64,000 bases of DNA from Siphonobacter aquaeclarae (GTDB taxonomy: Bacteria; Bacteroidota; Bacteroidia; Cytophagales; Spirosomataceae): contig NZ_FNGS01000001.1 of the NCBI RefSeq assembly GCF_900103285.1, forward strand, positions 675,515 to 739,514, in the 5' to 3' direction. The notes below the pieces were generated by a model. The model saw only the letters and a list, made by a program, of their open reading frames with translations, was not told the DNA's origin and searched no databases. Position 1 is the stretch's first letter. Each line of letters opens with the position of its first letter. This document shows, piece after piece, positions 1 to 8,991 of the stretch. The translations under genes and the position numbers were made by a program.

Positions 1-41
1 CTATACGGTGCTCTACTGGCCGTAGCGTCCTGTACACACTT

Positions 42-3000
42 ATGAGGATTTCGCTTGCGCAACTGTTCCTGCTGATCCTGACGGTGAGCCTTTCTCATGC
101 ACATGACGGGAAAGCTCAGGAAATTCTGAGCCGGCGCATTACGCTCCGGGCCGAGAAAAGCGACCTTCGCACCGTCCTCGGACAGATTGAACAACAGGCA
201 CTTGTCCGTTTTGCCTACAGCCCCCGGGCCATTCAGGCAGACCGCCGGGTGTCTCTTCAGGTCTCTTCCACTCCGCTGGCGGAGGTATTGAACAACCTGC
301 TCCGTCCGATGTCCATTTCGTATGAAGTGGTTTCCGGACGTATTCTGCTGAAAACAGAAGAAACAACCGCACCTGCCAAAAAGGAAAGCCTCTTCCAGGC
401 CGTCTCCTGGCAGGAATTTCCGGAATCCGTGCTGGATATTCCGGTAAGCGGTACTGTCCGCGATACCAAAACCGGCCAGCCGCTGCCAGGCGTGAGCGTC
501 CTCGTCAAAGGAACCACGCGCGGTACGACGACGGACGCCGCCGGTCACTACCGCGTCACGGTCAGCACCTCATCTGACGCCCTTATTTTTTCGTTCGTGG
601 GCTTTTCCCCGAAGGAAGAAATCGTCGGAACGCGGACAGAGATCAACGTTTCCCTTGATGACGATCAGAAACTGCTGAACGAAGTAGTCGTCACCGCTCT
701 CGGTGTGAAGCGCGAAGAGCGCTCCCTCGGCTACGCCGTGCAGAAAGTCAACGGAGACATGCTGAAAACGGTCAAGGGTACGAGCGTCGCCACCTCCCTT
801 ACGGGTCGTGTTTCCGGTCTCTGGGTGAAAAACAGTACGGAATTCAACGAAGATCCGACGCTGTCTCTCCGGGGTGAAACGCCGCTGCTCGTGATCGATG
901 GCGTACCGTACGGAAACATGAAGATCAACAACGTTCCGCAGGACGATATCGAAAGCATCGACGTGCTGAAAGGCCCTACCGCAGCAGCCCTTTACGGCTC
1001 GCGCGGGGGCAGCGGGGCGATTATCGTGACGACCAAGCGCGGCGCGTCTTCCAAAGGCCTGAGCATTTCGGTCAACTCCAACAACATGTTCAACGCCGGC
1101 TTCCTGATGCTGCCCGAAGTACAGCACAGCTACTCTGCCGGTCTGGGCGGCACCTACGATCCGACGGACTACGTCTGGGGCGCCAAGCTCGACATCGGTA
1201 CCAAAGTACCGCAATGGAACCCCGAAACAAAGCAGATGGAGACGATGGAACTGACTTCCCGCGGGAAGAACAACTTCCAGAACTTCCTCGTACCGGGCCT
1301 GATTTCCAACAACAACATCAACATCACGCAGACGGGTGAAAACGGCAGCCTTCGCGCGTCACTGAACCATATTTACAACAAGGGTCAGTATCCGAACCTG
1401 CAATCCAACGCTATTAACTTCTCGCTCGGCGGGGAAATGAAGGTCAGCGAGCGCTTCTCCCTCAACAGCCAGATCGGCTATAACCGCAAGACGGCTCCCC
1501 AGGTAACCGGCTCCGGCTATACCAATCAGGGATACATGTACCAGATCCTGCTCTGGACGGGTCCGGAATACGACCTTTCAAAGTACCGCGACTACTGGAT
1601 CGTTCCGAATCAGACGCAGAACTGGCACTACAAGGCCTGGTACGACAACCCGTACCTGATTGCCTATGAAAAGCTCAACGGCATCGAGCAGAACAAGATG
1701 AACGCCAGCCTGTCGGCCACGTATCAGCTGTTCCCCGGCGCCAAGATCGTGGTCCGCCCCGGTTTTGACTGGTACCAGAACGACGAGACCCGCCGTAACC
1801 CGCCCAATATCCTCTCGACCCGCGGCTGGAACGCGGCCGGTATGTACTCGATCGACAAACTGACGGGCTACAGCTTCAACGGCGACGCACTTTTCATGTA
1901 CAACAAATCCATCGGCAAGCTGGGTATTGACGCACTCGCCGGGGGTACCATTTACAAGTACCAGGACCGGGATCTTTATGCAGCAACCCGCAGCGGGATC
2001 GTTATTCCGGGCTTTTACTCCCTGGCCAACTCGGTGGAGCGCCCGGACGTAAGCGCCTGGACCCGCCGCAAGCAGGTAAACAGCTTGTACGGAAAAGTGA
2101 CCCTGTCGTATGACAACGCCCTCTTCCTCGATGTAACGGGCCGGAACGACTGGAGCTCGACGATGCCGAAGATTTCCCGTTCGTACTTCTACCCGTCTGT
2201 CGGCGGTAGCGTCGTGATGAGCGAATTCCTGAAAAACGCCATGCCGGCCTGGCTCGATTTCTGGAAACTCCGCGGTTCGTGGACGCTGTCGAAGAAAGAC
2301 CTTGACGTGTATGCAACCAACCAGGCGTATACAACGACTACCGCCGATTGGGACAACTATAACTCAGCGCTTTACCCGACCACCATCCGCGGCGGCAACG
2401 TGAAGCCGGAAACTTTCCGTACCTGGGAAGTCGGTACATCTGCCTACTTCCTTGGCAAGCGCCTCCGGTTTGATGCCGCGTACTTCAACAAGTACAACTA
2501 CAACATCCAGGCGAGCGCCAATATCTCGTCTATGTCCGGTTTCGGAACAACCCTCATCAACCTCGGGCAAACGCTCGTGCGCCGCGGGGTGGAACTGACG
2601 CTCGACGCGACCGTCATCAAGCGGGCCAACCTGCAATGGGACGCTACTGCCAACTGGTCGTTTAACCACCAGTACTTCAAGGCGTTGGATCCGGTCTACT
2701 CGGCAGATAACCTCTGGACGAAAGAGGGCAAACGGTACGATACCTACACCGGCAAAATCTGGGTAACCGATCCCTCCGGCAAGGTTGTGCACCGCTCAAA
2801 CGGTATGCCGCTCGCCAGCGACTACAACTACCTCCTCGGCCTGACAGACCCGAACTTTGTCTGGGGTTTGTCGAACAACATCCGGTGGAACAACTTCCGT
2901 TTCGGTATTGCGTTTGACGGCCGCGTCGGAGGTATTCTGTACAACAACACCGCCTACAAGATGTGGGATACCGGTTCACACCCGGATTCTGACAACCAGT

Positions 3001-3416
3001 GGCGGTATGACGAAGTCGTCAACAAACAGACGTCTTACGTAGGTCAGGGTGTAAAAGTGGTTTCGGGGGAAGTCAAATACGACGCGTACGGCCAGATCAC
3101 CAGCGATACCCGCGTATTTGCAGCCAACGACACCAAGGTTTCCTACCAGAGCTATGCCCGCAGCTATGGCGACGGCAAGCGCGGCGTCACGAACGCGACC
3201 TTCCTGAAACTCCGGGAAATCTCGATCGGCTATACCCTGCCGGGTTCGGTGGCGAAGCACGTAGGCGCGCGGTCGGCGATGGTCTCCTTCACCGGACAGA
3301 ACGTCTGGATGTGGACGAAGGCCTTCCGGTATGCCGATCCGGACAAAGCTTCTGATACCGAATTGACTTCTCCGTCTGTTCGTTACCTCGGGATGAACAT
3401 TCAACTCACCTTCTAG
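42..3416 (+). CDS. SusC/RagA-type TonB-dependent outer membrane transporter with STN domain
   Basis: Outer membrane beta-barrel that imports a bound ligand using TonB energy, together with the SusD lipoprotein encoded 12 bases downstream. Visible in order: a signal segment ending near AHDGKAQ, an STN (secretin/TonB N-terminal) domain at about residues 31-104, a carboxypeptidase-regulatory-like domain at 132-203 (GTVRDTKTGQPLPGVSV), a TonB-box/plug start (LNEVVVTALGVKREERS) and plug to about 330, then a barrel ending in the aromatic MNIQLTF. The STN domain usually contacts a FecR anti-sigma factor, so a sigma/FecR pair probably lies just left of the window. The frame stays open back to base 3 with no stop, and the other STN-bearing SusC here (43226-46564) has about 15 extra residues before the equivalent MRIS sequence. 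The true start may therefore lie outside the window. Substrate unknown; the phospholipase and ethanolamine genes that follow hint at a phospholipid-derived ligand. Confidence 0.93.
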   Translation: MRISLAQLFLLILTVSLSHAHDGKAQEILSRRITLRAEKSDLRTVLGQIEQQALVRFAYSPRAIQADRRVSLQVSSTPLAEVLNNLLRPMSISYEVVSGRILLKTEETTAPAKKESLFQAVSWQEFPESVLDIPVSGTVRDTKTGQPLPGVSVLVKGTTRGTTTDAAGHYRVTVSTSSDALIFSFVGFSPKEEIVGTRTEINVSLDDDQKLLNEVVVTALGVKREERSLGYAVQKVNGDMLKTVKGTSVATSLTGRVSGLWVKNSTEFNEDPTLSLRGETPLLVIDGVPYGNMKINNVPQDDIESIDVLKGPTAAALYGSRGGSGAIIVTTKRGASSKGLSISVNSNNMFNAGFLMLPEVQHSYSAGLGGTYDPTDYVWGAKLDIGTKVPQWNPETKQMETMELTSRGKNNFQNFLVPGLISNNNINITQTGENGSLRASLNHIYNKGQYPNLQSNAINFSLGGEMKVSERFSLNSQIGYNRKTAPQVTGSGYTNQGYMYQILLWTGPEYDLSKYRDYWIVPNQTQNWHYKAWYDNPYLIAYEKLNGIEQNKMNASLSATYQLFPGAKIVVRPGFDWYQNDETRRNPPNILSTRGWNAAGMYSIDKLTGYSFNGDALFMYNKSIGKLGIDALAGGTIYKYQDRDLYAATRSGIVIPGFYSLANSVERPDVSAWTRRKQVNSLYGKVTLSYDNALFLDVTGRNDWSSTMPKISRSYFYPSVGGSVVMSEFLKNAMPAWLDFWKLRGSWTLSKKDLDVYATNQAYTTTTADWDNYNSALYPTTIRGGNVKPETFRTWEVGTSAYFLGKRLRFDAAYFNKYNYNIQASANISSMSGFGTTLINLGQTLVRRGVELTLDATVIKRANLQWDATANWSFNHQYFKALDPVYSADNLWTKEGKRYDTYTGKIWVTDPSGKVVHRSNGMPLASDYNYLLGLTDPNFVWGLSNNIRWNNFRFGIAFDGRVGGILYNNTAYKMWDTGSHPDSDNQWRYDEVVNKQTSYVGQGVKVVSGEVKYDAYGQITSDTRVFAANDTKVSYQSYARSYGDGKRGVTNATFLKLREISIGYTLPGSVAKHVGARSAMVSFTGQNVWMWTKAFRYADPDKASDTELTSPSVRYLGMNIQLTF

Positions 3417-3428
3417 GCACCTGCACCG

Positions 3429-4961
3429 ATGAGAACATACGCTTCCAAATACCTGCTTGCCGGTCTGCTCGTGTCGAGCCTGGCCGGATGTAACAAGTTC
3501 GACGAACTGAACTCGAACCCGGATACCGCCGTCAACGCCACGGCGCCCATGCTGGCTACCCGGATGATCCTCGATATCACCGAAAAGTCCATCAGTACGC
3601 AAAAGTCTTTCATTCAGCCGTTTCTGCTGAGCAAGTCGATGATCTGGACGGAGTTTGCCGAAGATTTTCAGTACAACTACCTCGGCCGCGCCAGCTTCGA
3701 CGCCATGACGATTCTCACGAACGTCGAGAAGATGAAGAGCTATACCGTTGAAGGCCCGACCCGGAATTCCTTCACGGCTCTCGGCAACTTCGTCCGGGCA
3801 TGGAAGTTCTACGAACAAACCATGCGCGTCGGTGATATTCCGTACAGCGATGCCGTGAAAGGCGAGCAAAACGTCATTTCCCCGAAGTACGATACGCAAA
3901 AGGAGGTCTTCGCGGGGATTCTCAACGAACTCGATCAGGCCGATAAGCTGTTTGCGGCGGGTGTCAAGTTCGACGGCGACCCGATCTACGGCGGCGACGT
4001 TACCAAATGGCGGAAGGCTGTCAATACCTTTGAACTTCAGGTATTGCTGAGTTTGTACAAGAAGACGGGCGAGACCGATCTGAAGATTGTGGAGCGGGCG
4101 AAAGACATCGTGGCCAACCGCCCGGTGTTTACCGGCAATGCCGACAACTTCCAGCTGGTTTATTCTGATAAAAACGAGCAACGCTATCCGTTCTACAAGC
4201 TCGGGAACCCATTCACGATCTACCCGATGGTGTCGGACGTACTGATCAGCAAGCTGAAGACCTTGCAGGACCGCCGGTTGTTTTACTATGCCAACCCGTC
4301 GCCTGTACAGGTAGCCGCCGGCAAAGCCGTCAGCGACTACGCCGCCTACAAGGGCACGGATCCGGCGATGGTCTACTCCGATATCAGCAAAATCTATACG
4401 TCGAAGGACTATTCCGGACTCAACAGCCGGTATACCGAAATGGCCAATGCCGAGCCGGTATTCCAGCTCAGCTATCCCATGCTGAAATTCATGCTGGCAG
4501 AAATGACGCTGCGCGGCTGGATTACGGGTACTGCTGCCGATCACTACAACGAAGGCGTGAAAGCGGCCCTGCAATTCGTAGCCGGCAATACGCCCGACAA
4601 TGCAGACTACCACCACAACATGAAGATCACCGACGCATATATTACCACGTACCTGGCGTCTGACGGTGTGAAGCTGGCCGGTACCACCGAGCAGCAGATC
4701 GAGCAGATTCTGACGCAGAAATACCTGCATACGTTCCTTCATGCCCCGTATAATGCTTTCTTTGAGAACCGGCGGACCGGCTACCCGGCCTTCCCGATCA
4801 ACACGGCCTCAAACGAAAACACACCTGCTGACAAAATGCCCGTCCGCTGGCTGTATCCCCAGAAAGAACTGGACTACAACAACGCCAACGTCACCAAGGC
4901 TATCACCAGCCAGTACGGGGGGAGTGATAATTTTAACCAGCAGATGTGGTTGTTGAAGTAG
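3429..4961 (+). CDS. SusD/RagB-family surface lipoprotein (SusD-like_2 type)
   Basis: Substrate-capturing lipoprotein that caps the SusC barrel. The N-terminus has a lipoprotein signal (LLVSSLAGC, lipid cysteine at about residue 20) followed by FDELNSNPD, a sequence typical of the shorter SusD-like_2 subfamily (PF12771). The 510 residues match that family. The helical TPR-like repeats expected of SusD proteins fill the middle (for example NFVRAWKFYEQTMRVGDIPY), and the C-terminal part has the FFENRRTGYPAF signature. It starts 12 bases after the SusC stop and is surely cotranscribed with it. The ligand is not readable from the sequence. This subfamily is seen with non-glycan as well as glycan uptake systems, which fits the lipid-related neighbours, but that link is inference. 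Confidence 0.93.
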   Translation: MRTYASKYLLAGLLVSSLAGCNKFDELNSNPDTAVNATAPMLATRMILDITEKSISTQKSFIQPFLLSKSMIWTEFAEDFQYNYLGRASFDAMTILTNVEKMKSYTVEGPTRNSFTALGNFVRAWKFYEQTMRVGDIPYSDAVKGEQNVISPKYDTQKEVFAGILNELDQADKLFAAGVKFDGDPIYGGDVTKWRKAVNTFELQVLLSLYKKTGETDLKIVERAKDIVANRPVFTGNADNFQLVYSDKNEQRYPFYKLGNPFTIYPMVSDVLISKLKTLQDRRLFYYANPSPVQVAAGKAVSDYAAYKGTDPAMVYSDISKIYTSKDYSGLNSRYTEMANAEPVFQLSYPMLKFMLAEMTLRGWITGTAADHYNEGVKAALQFVAGNTPDNADYHHNMKITDAYITTYLASDGVKLAGTTEQQIEQILTQKYLHTFLHAPYNAFFENRRTGYPAFPINTASNENTPADKMPVRWLYPQKELDYNNANVTKAITSQYGGSDNFNQQMWLLK

Positions 4962-4964
4962 GTT

Positions 4965-5128
4965 GATTTTCAGTTTTCTGTTTGCAGTTTTCTGTTTTCA
5001 GTTGGGTTGGACATACGGACCGGCTCCTTCCGGATACAGAAAACTGCAAACCTGCTTTCTCACACGCCGACGCCTGCTGCCGGCGGCCCAACTGAAAACT
5101 GAAAACCACAAACTGAAAACTGAAAACC
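4965..5128. repeat. Long imperfect inverted repeat made of CAGTTTTCNGTTT units
   Basis: Between susD and the phospholipase gene, arms 4965-5006 and 5087-5128 are inverted copies, 42 bases each with about 5 mismatches. Each arm is itself built from iterated CAGTTTTC(A/T)G units. A nested perfect 15-base inverted pair lies at 4980-4994 and 5037-5051 (GTTTGCAGTTTTCTG and its complement). The transcript could fold into a long branched stem. It occupies nearly the whole 179-base gap and encodes nothing; translated it gives low-complexity FSFQL-like peptides on both strands. Confidence 0.85.
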
Positions 5129-5140
5129 GCTTTCCTACCC

Positions 5141-7576
5141 ATGCACCATCCCAGAAGAGACTTTCTCAAACAAGCAGCCATCCTCTCCGGTACGGCCGGG
5201 CTGTCCGGGTTGTTACCTGAGTCGGTTCAGAAAGCCTTCGCGATTAATCCGGAGGCCGGTACTACCTACCTTGACGCCGAGCATGTTGTGATCCTGATGC
5301 AGGAAAACCGGTCGTTCGACCATGCCTACGGCACCCTCCAGGGTGTCCGCGGCTACAGCGACCCGAGGGCGATCCTCCTGCCGAACGGCCGGAAAGTCTG
5401 GTTCCAGGCCAACGCCGAAGGCCGGACCTATGCCCCCTACCGGCTCAATATCCGCGATACAAAGGCTACCTGGATGAGCGCACTGCCTCACTCCTGGGAA
5501 AACCAGGTCGACGCCCGGAACAACGGCCGGTACGACGGCTGGCTCGACGCCAAGAAATCCGGTAACCCCGAATACGCTCAACTCCCGCTTACCCTCGGCC
5601 ATTACAACCGGGAAGACCTCCCGTTTTACTACGCCCTGGCGGATGCCTTTACCGTGTGCGACCAGAATTTCTGCTCCTCGCTGACCGGTACCACGCCCAA
5701 CCGCCTGTATCTCTGGACGGGCACTATCCGCGATCCCCGGAAACCGGAGGCAATTGCCAATGTCCGCAACGAAAACGTCGATTATACGGCGGAGGTGGAC
5801 TGGACGACCTTCCCCGAACGGGTCGAAGACCTCGGCGTTTCCTGGAAAATCTACCAGAACGAAATCAGCCTGCCGTGCGGTTTCGAAGGCGAAGAATACG
5901 GCTGGCTGAGCAACTTCACCGACAACCCGATCGAGTGGTTTTCACAATACAAGGTGAAGTTTCATGCCCCGTACTACCGGTTTATCGAGAAGTACAGCAA
6001 GGTCGTTCCGGAGAATATCCAGCGTCTGGAGAAGAAACTCGCCGGACTGACCGAAAGCGACAGGGAATACAAGGAAACCCAGCGGGCCCTGCTCCAGCAG
6101 AAAAAATGGCAGGAGACCATCACAGCCGACCTCGTTACCTATGCGCCGGCCAACTACGAGCGCCTCAGCCAGCGGGAAAAAAACATTCACGAAAAGGCGT
6201 TTACGACCAATACCGGCGATGCGGACTACCACCAGCTGGCGTCAATCACCTATGACGACAACGGTACCCGCCGCGAAATGAAAGTACCCAAAGGCGATGT
6301 CCTCCATCAGTTCCGGGAAGACGTGAAGACCGGGAAGCTGCCGACGGTATCCTGGGTAGTCGCCCCGGAAAAGTTCTCCGACCACCCGAGCGTGCCCTGG
6401 TATGGCGCCTGGTACATTTCCGAGATGCTGGATATCCTGACCAGCAAGCCGGATGTCTGGAAAAAAACCATTTTCATTTTGGCGTATGACGAAAACGACG
6501 GCTACTTCGACCACGTGCCGCCCTTTGTCCCGCCGCATCCCGACAAGCCCGAAACCGGAAAAATCAGCGCCGGCATTGATACCCGGACGGAGTTCGTCAC
6601 CGCCGAACAGGAAGCCGGTCGCCCCAACGGCCGGACCGGCCCGATCGGTCTGGGCTTCCGCGTGCCGCTGGTGATCGCATCGCCGTGGAGCCGGGGCGGA
6701 TTCGTCAATTCCGAGGTATTTGACCATACGTCGGTCCTCCGGCTGCTCGAAAATTTCCTCAGCCACAAAACCGGCAAAACCGTTCGCGAAACCAATATCT
6801 CAGACTGGAGACGGGAGATTTGTGGAGACCTGTCGTCCGTTTTCCGTCCTTACAACGGAGAGAAGATCGGTCTTCCGGCGTCGGTCGACCGCGACCCCTT
6901 CCTCGCCGGTATTCACCAGGCGCAGTTCCGTCGTCTTCCGACTGATTTCCATTCTTTTTCGGAAGAAGATTTCAAGACCGGCAAGGCGGCGTCCTATCTC
7001 CCGAAACAGGAAAAAGGTATCCGGGCGTCGTGTGCACTGCCGTATGAACTCTCGGCACACGGCGAGCGGAAAGACGGTGGTGTTTTTGTACATTTCGAAT
7101 CAGCAGGCGCGAGCGCTCCCTTCGCCGTTTACGACATAAAAGCAAACGCCAACCGCCATTATACCGTCCGGAAGGGTGACCGACTGTCGGACGGCTGGAA
7201 TACGGACGCCGAACTTCACGTGTACGGGCCTAACGGATTTTTCCGTTCGTTCGCCGGCCTTCTGCCCGTGCTCGATGTACGTTGTTATTACCAGAAAGAC
7301 GGGAAGGGCCGGCCTACCGGCGCGCTCGTTCTCAAACTGAAAAACACGGGAGATCCGATCGCCCTCGAGCTGGTTCACCTGGCCTATGGCTACAAAAACC
7401 AGTCTTTCACGCTCAAAAAAGGAGAAGAAAAAACGCTGGTACTGAAGTTGTCGGATAGTCATCATTGGTATGATTTCCGTATTCAGTCGAAGCAGATACC
7501 CGCTTACAGCCAGCAGTTTGCCGGTCGGGTTGAAACCGGTTCGCACGGTTTCACCGATCCGCAGCTGGGAAGCTGA
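5141..7576 (+). CDS. Phosphocholine-specific phospholipase C, Tat-exported
   Basis: Hydrolyses phospholipids to diacylglycerol and a phosphorylated head group (phosphocholine, possibly phosphoethanolamine), acting outside the cytoplasm. The N-terminus carries a twin-arginine signal (RRDFLKQAAILSG). The phosphoesterase domain (PF04185) follows at about residues 45-540, with the conserved sequences VILMQENRSFDHAYGTL, TGTTPNRLYLWTG, DENDGYFDHVPPF and FDHTSVLRLLE. Two C-terminal beta domains of the DUF756 type occupy about 615-790. The length of 811 residues fits the bacterial family. An inverted repeat separates it from susD and a strong terminator follows it, so it may be the last gene of the susCD-plc unit. 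The head group it releases would feed the adjacent ethanolamine genes only after dephosphorylation, for which no gene is visible here. Confidence 0.92.
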   Translation: MHHPRRDFLKQAAILSGTAGLSGLLPESVQKAFAINPEAGTTYLDAEHVVILMQENRSFDHAYGTLQGVRGYSDPRAILLPNGRKVWFQANAEGRTYAPYRLNIRDTKATWMSALPHSWENQVDARNNGRYDGWLDAKKSGNPEYAQLPLTLGHYNREDLPFYYALADAFTVCDQNFCSSLTGTTPNRLYLWTGTIRDPRKPEAIANVRNENVDYTAEVDWTTFPERVEDLGVSWKIYQNEISLPCGFEGEEYGWLSNFTDNPIEWFSQYKVKFHAPYYRFIEKYSKVVPENIQRLEKKLAGLTESDREYKETQRALLQQKKWQETITADLVTYAPANYERLSQREKNIHEKAFTTNTGDADYHQLASITYDDNGTRREMKVPKGDVLHQFREDVKTGKLPTVSWVVAPEKFSDHPSVPWYGAWYISEMLDILTSKPDVWKKTIFILAYDENDGYFDHVPPFVPPHPDKPETGKISAGIDTRTEFVTAEQEAGRPNGRTGPIGLGFRVPLVIASPWSRGGFVNSEVFDHTSVLRLLENFLSHKTGKTVRETNISDWRREICGDLSSVFRPYNGEKIGLPASVDRDPFLAGIHQAQFRRLPTDFHSFSEEDFKTGKAASYLPKQEKGIRASCALPYELSAHGERKDGGVFVHFESAGASAPFAVYDIKANANRHYTVRKGDRLSDGWNTDAELHVYGPNGFFRSFAGLLPVLDVRCYYQKDGKGRPTGALVLKLKNTGDPIALELVHLAYGYKNQSFTLKKGEEKTLVLKLSDSHHWYDFRIQSKQIPAYSQQFAGRVETGSHGFTDPQLGS

Positions 7577-7585
7577 ATCCTTCAG

Positions 7586-7623
7586 GCGGGCGGAAATCCG
7601 GAACCTTTCCGCCCGCTTTTTCC
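7586..7623 (+). terminator. Rho-independent terminator after phospholipase C
   Basis: A perfect 11-base stem, GCGGGCGGAAA (7586-7596) with TTTCCGCCCGC (7606-7616), encloses a 9-base loop and is followed by TTTTTCC. It lies 9 bases after the phospholipase stop and about 55 bases before the permease start. Confidence 0.9.
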
Positions 7624-7677
7624 GATTACCCAGGCCGCAGCCAGAGTCCCTTTTCAAGTATAAACCTGTCAAGTTTC

Positions 7678-8991
7678 ATGGCTGAAGCGCAAAAAGAGCT
7701 GAAAAAAGCATTAACACCCGTCCACCTCTGGGCGATTGGTGTCGGATTGGTTATTTCCGGAGAATACTTCGGCTGGAATTACGGCTGGGGTGTCGCCGGC
7801 ACCGTCGGACTACTCATCGCGACGCTGGTCATCACGGCCCTTTACTTCACGTTTATTTTCAGTTTTACGGAACTGACGACGGCCATACCGCACGCCGGCG
7901 GTCCGTTTGCTTATTCCCTTAAAGCCTTTGGCCCACTCGGCGCGCTCATAGCCGGGTATGCCACGCTGATTGAGTTTTTGTTTGCTACTCCCGCCATTGC
8001 CCTCGCCCTGGGCAGCTACCTGCATTTTTTGTACCCTGCGATATCGATTCAGCTGGCGTCGGTGGCGTCGTTTGTTGTCTTTACCATTGTCAACATGCTG
8101 GGTATCAAGGAAGCCGCGTGGTTTTCACTCATCATGACAATTCTGGCGATTGTTGAGCTGCTGGTATTCATCGCCGTCGTTGCGCCGCATTTTCAGTTGC
8201 AGACGTTTCTGCACAATCCGATGCCCTTCGGCTGGAGCGGCGTTTTCGCTGCCCTGCCGTTTGCCATCTGGCTGTTTGTATGCCTGGAAGGCGTGGCAAT
8301 GGTGGCTGAAGAAGTAAAAGACGGTCACCGCGCCATCGCCCGTGGCTATATTTCTGCGCTGCTCACGCTGGCGGTACTGGCGCTGGCAGTAATGATTTGC
8401 GTGGGCGGGATTGCTGATTGGGAAAAACTCGACCACCTCGATTATCCGCTTCCTGAATCCATCGCATTGGTACTGGGTCGTGAGAATCCGGTTACGAAGC
8501 TATTTGCCAGCGTCGGTCTGTTCGGTCTCGTCGCATCTTTCCACGGCATCATCATCAGCTACTCCCGGCAGCTATTTGCCCTGGCGCGGGCGGGGTACCT
8601 TCCGGCCGGTCTGGCGAAGGTATCGCCCAAACGGCAGGTACCGTATGTCGCATTGGTGATTGGAGCGGGGCTGGGTATCCTGGCTCTTTTTTTGCTGGAT
8701 ACGAGCAAGCTGGTGATTCTGTCAACAGTTGGCGCGGTCGTCGTATACATCGTCAGCATGCTGGCGCTGTTCCGTCTCCGCAAGACCCAGCCGGATCTGG
8801 AGCGGCCGTTTAAAGCGCCGCTATATCCCTATTTCCCGGCTATTGCCCTTGGCCTCGCAACGATTGCGCTCGCGGCGATGGCCTGGAGCTATCCGTGGCT
8901 ATGCCTTCTTTTCTTCGGGGGACTGGCCGCGATCACCCTCTTTTTCTACCTTTCCGGACGATACAAGCAGGCCCTGCCTACCAACGCATGA
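7678..8991 (+). CDS. eat: Ethanolamine permease (APC superfamily)
   Basis: Inner membrane transporter expected to bring ethanolamine into the cell. The 437 residues form about 12 hydrophobic segments. The sequence matches the Eat family of the amino acid/polyamine/organocation superfamily: LTPVHLWAIGVGLVISGEYFG near the N-terminus, AIPHAGGPFAYSLKAFGPLG after the second segment, and PLPESIALVLG in the middle. The gene is followed at once by eutB, with the ATG of eutB overlapping this stop (ATGA), so translation is probably coupled. That context strongly favours ethanolamine as substrate over other amines. Confidence 0.9.
   Translation: MAEAQKELKKALTPVHLWAIGVGLVISGEYFGWNYGWGVAGTVGLLIATLVITALYFTFIFSFTELTTAIPHAGGPFAYSLKAFGPLGALIAGYATLIEFLFATPAIALALGSYLHFLYPAISIQLASVASFVVFTIVNMLGIKEAAWFSLIMTILAIVELLVFIAVVAPHFQLQTFLHNPMPFGWSGVFAALPFAIWLFVCLEGVAMVAEEVKDGHRAIARGYISALLTLAVLALAVMICVGGIADWEKLDHLDYPLPESIALVLGRENPVTKLFASVGLFGLVASFHGIIISYSRQLFALARAGYLPAGLAKVSPKRQVPYVALVIGAGLGILALFLLDTSKLVILSTVGAVVVYIVSMLALFRLRKTQPDLERPFKAPLYPYFPAIALGLATIALAAMAWSYPWLCLLFFGGLAAITLFFYLSGRYKQALPTNA

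Noticed and set aside
2976-4742. 588-codon open frame on the minus strand across the SusC end and SusD gene
   Set aside because: It is fully antisense to two unmistakable genes, has no domain or signal, and arises from the codon bias of the plus-strand genes.
4933-5220. Short open frames on both strands encoding FSFQL-like repeats
   Set aside because: They are translations of the inverted repeat, not genes.
7617-7677. Cobalamin riboswitch ahead of the ethanolamine genes
   Set aside because: Only about 60 bases separate the terminator from the permease ATG, too short for the element, and no B12-box-like sequence is seen.
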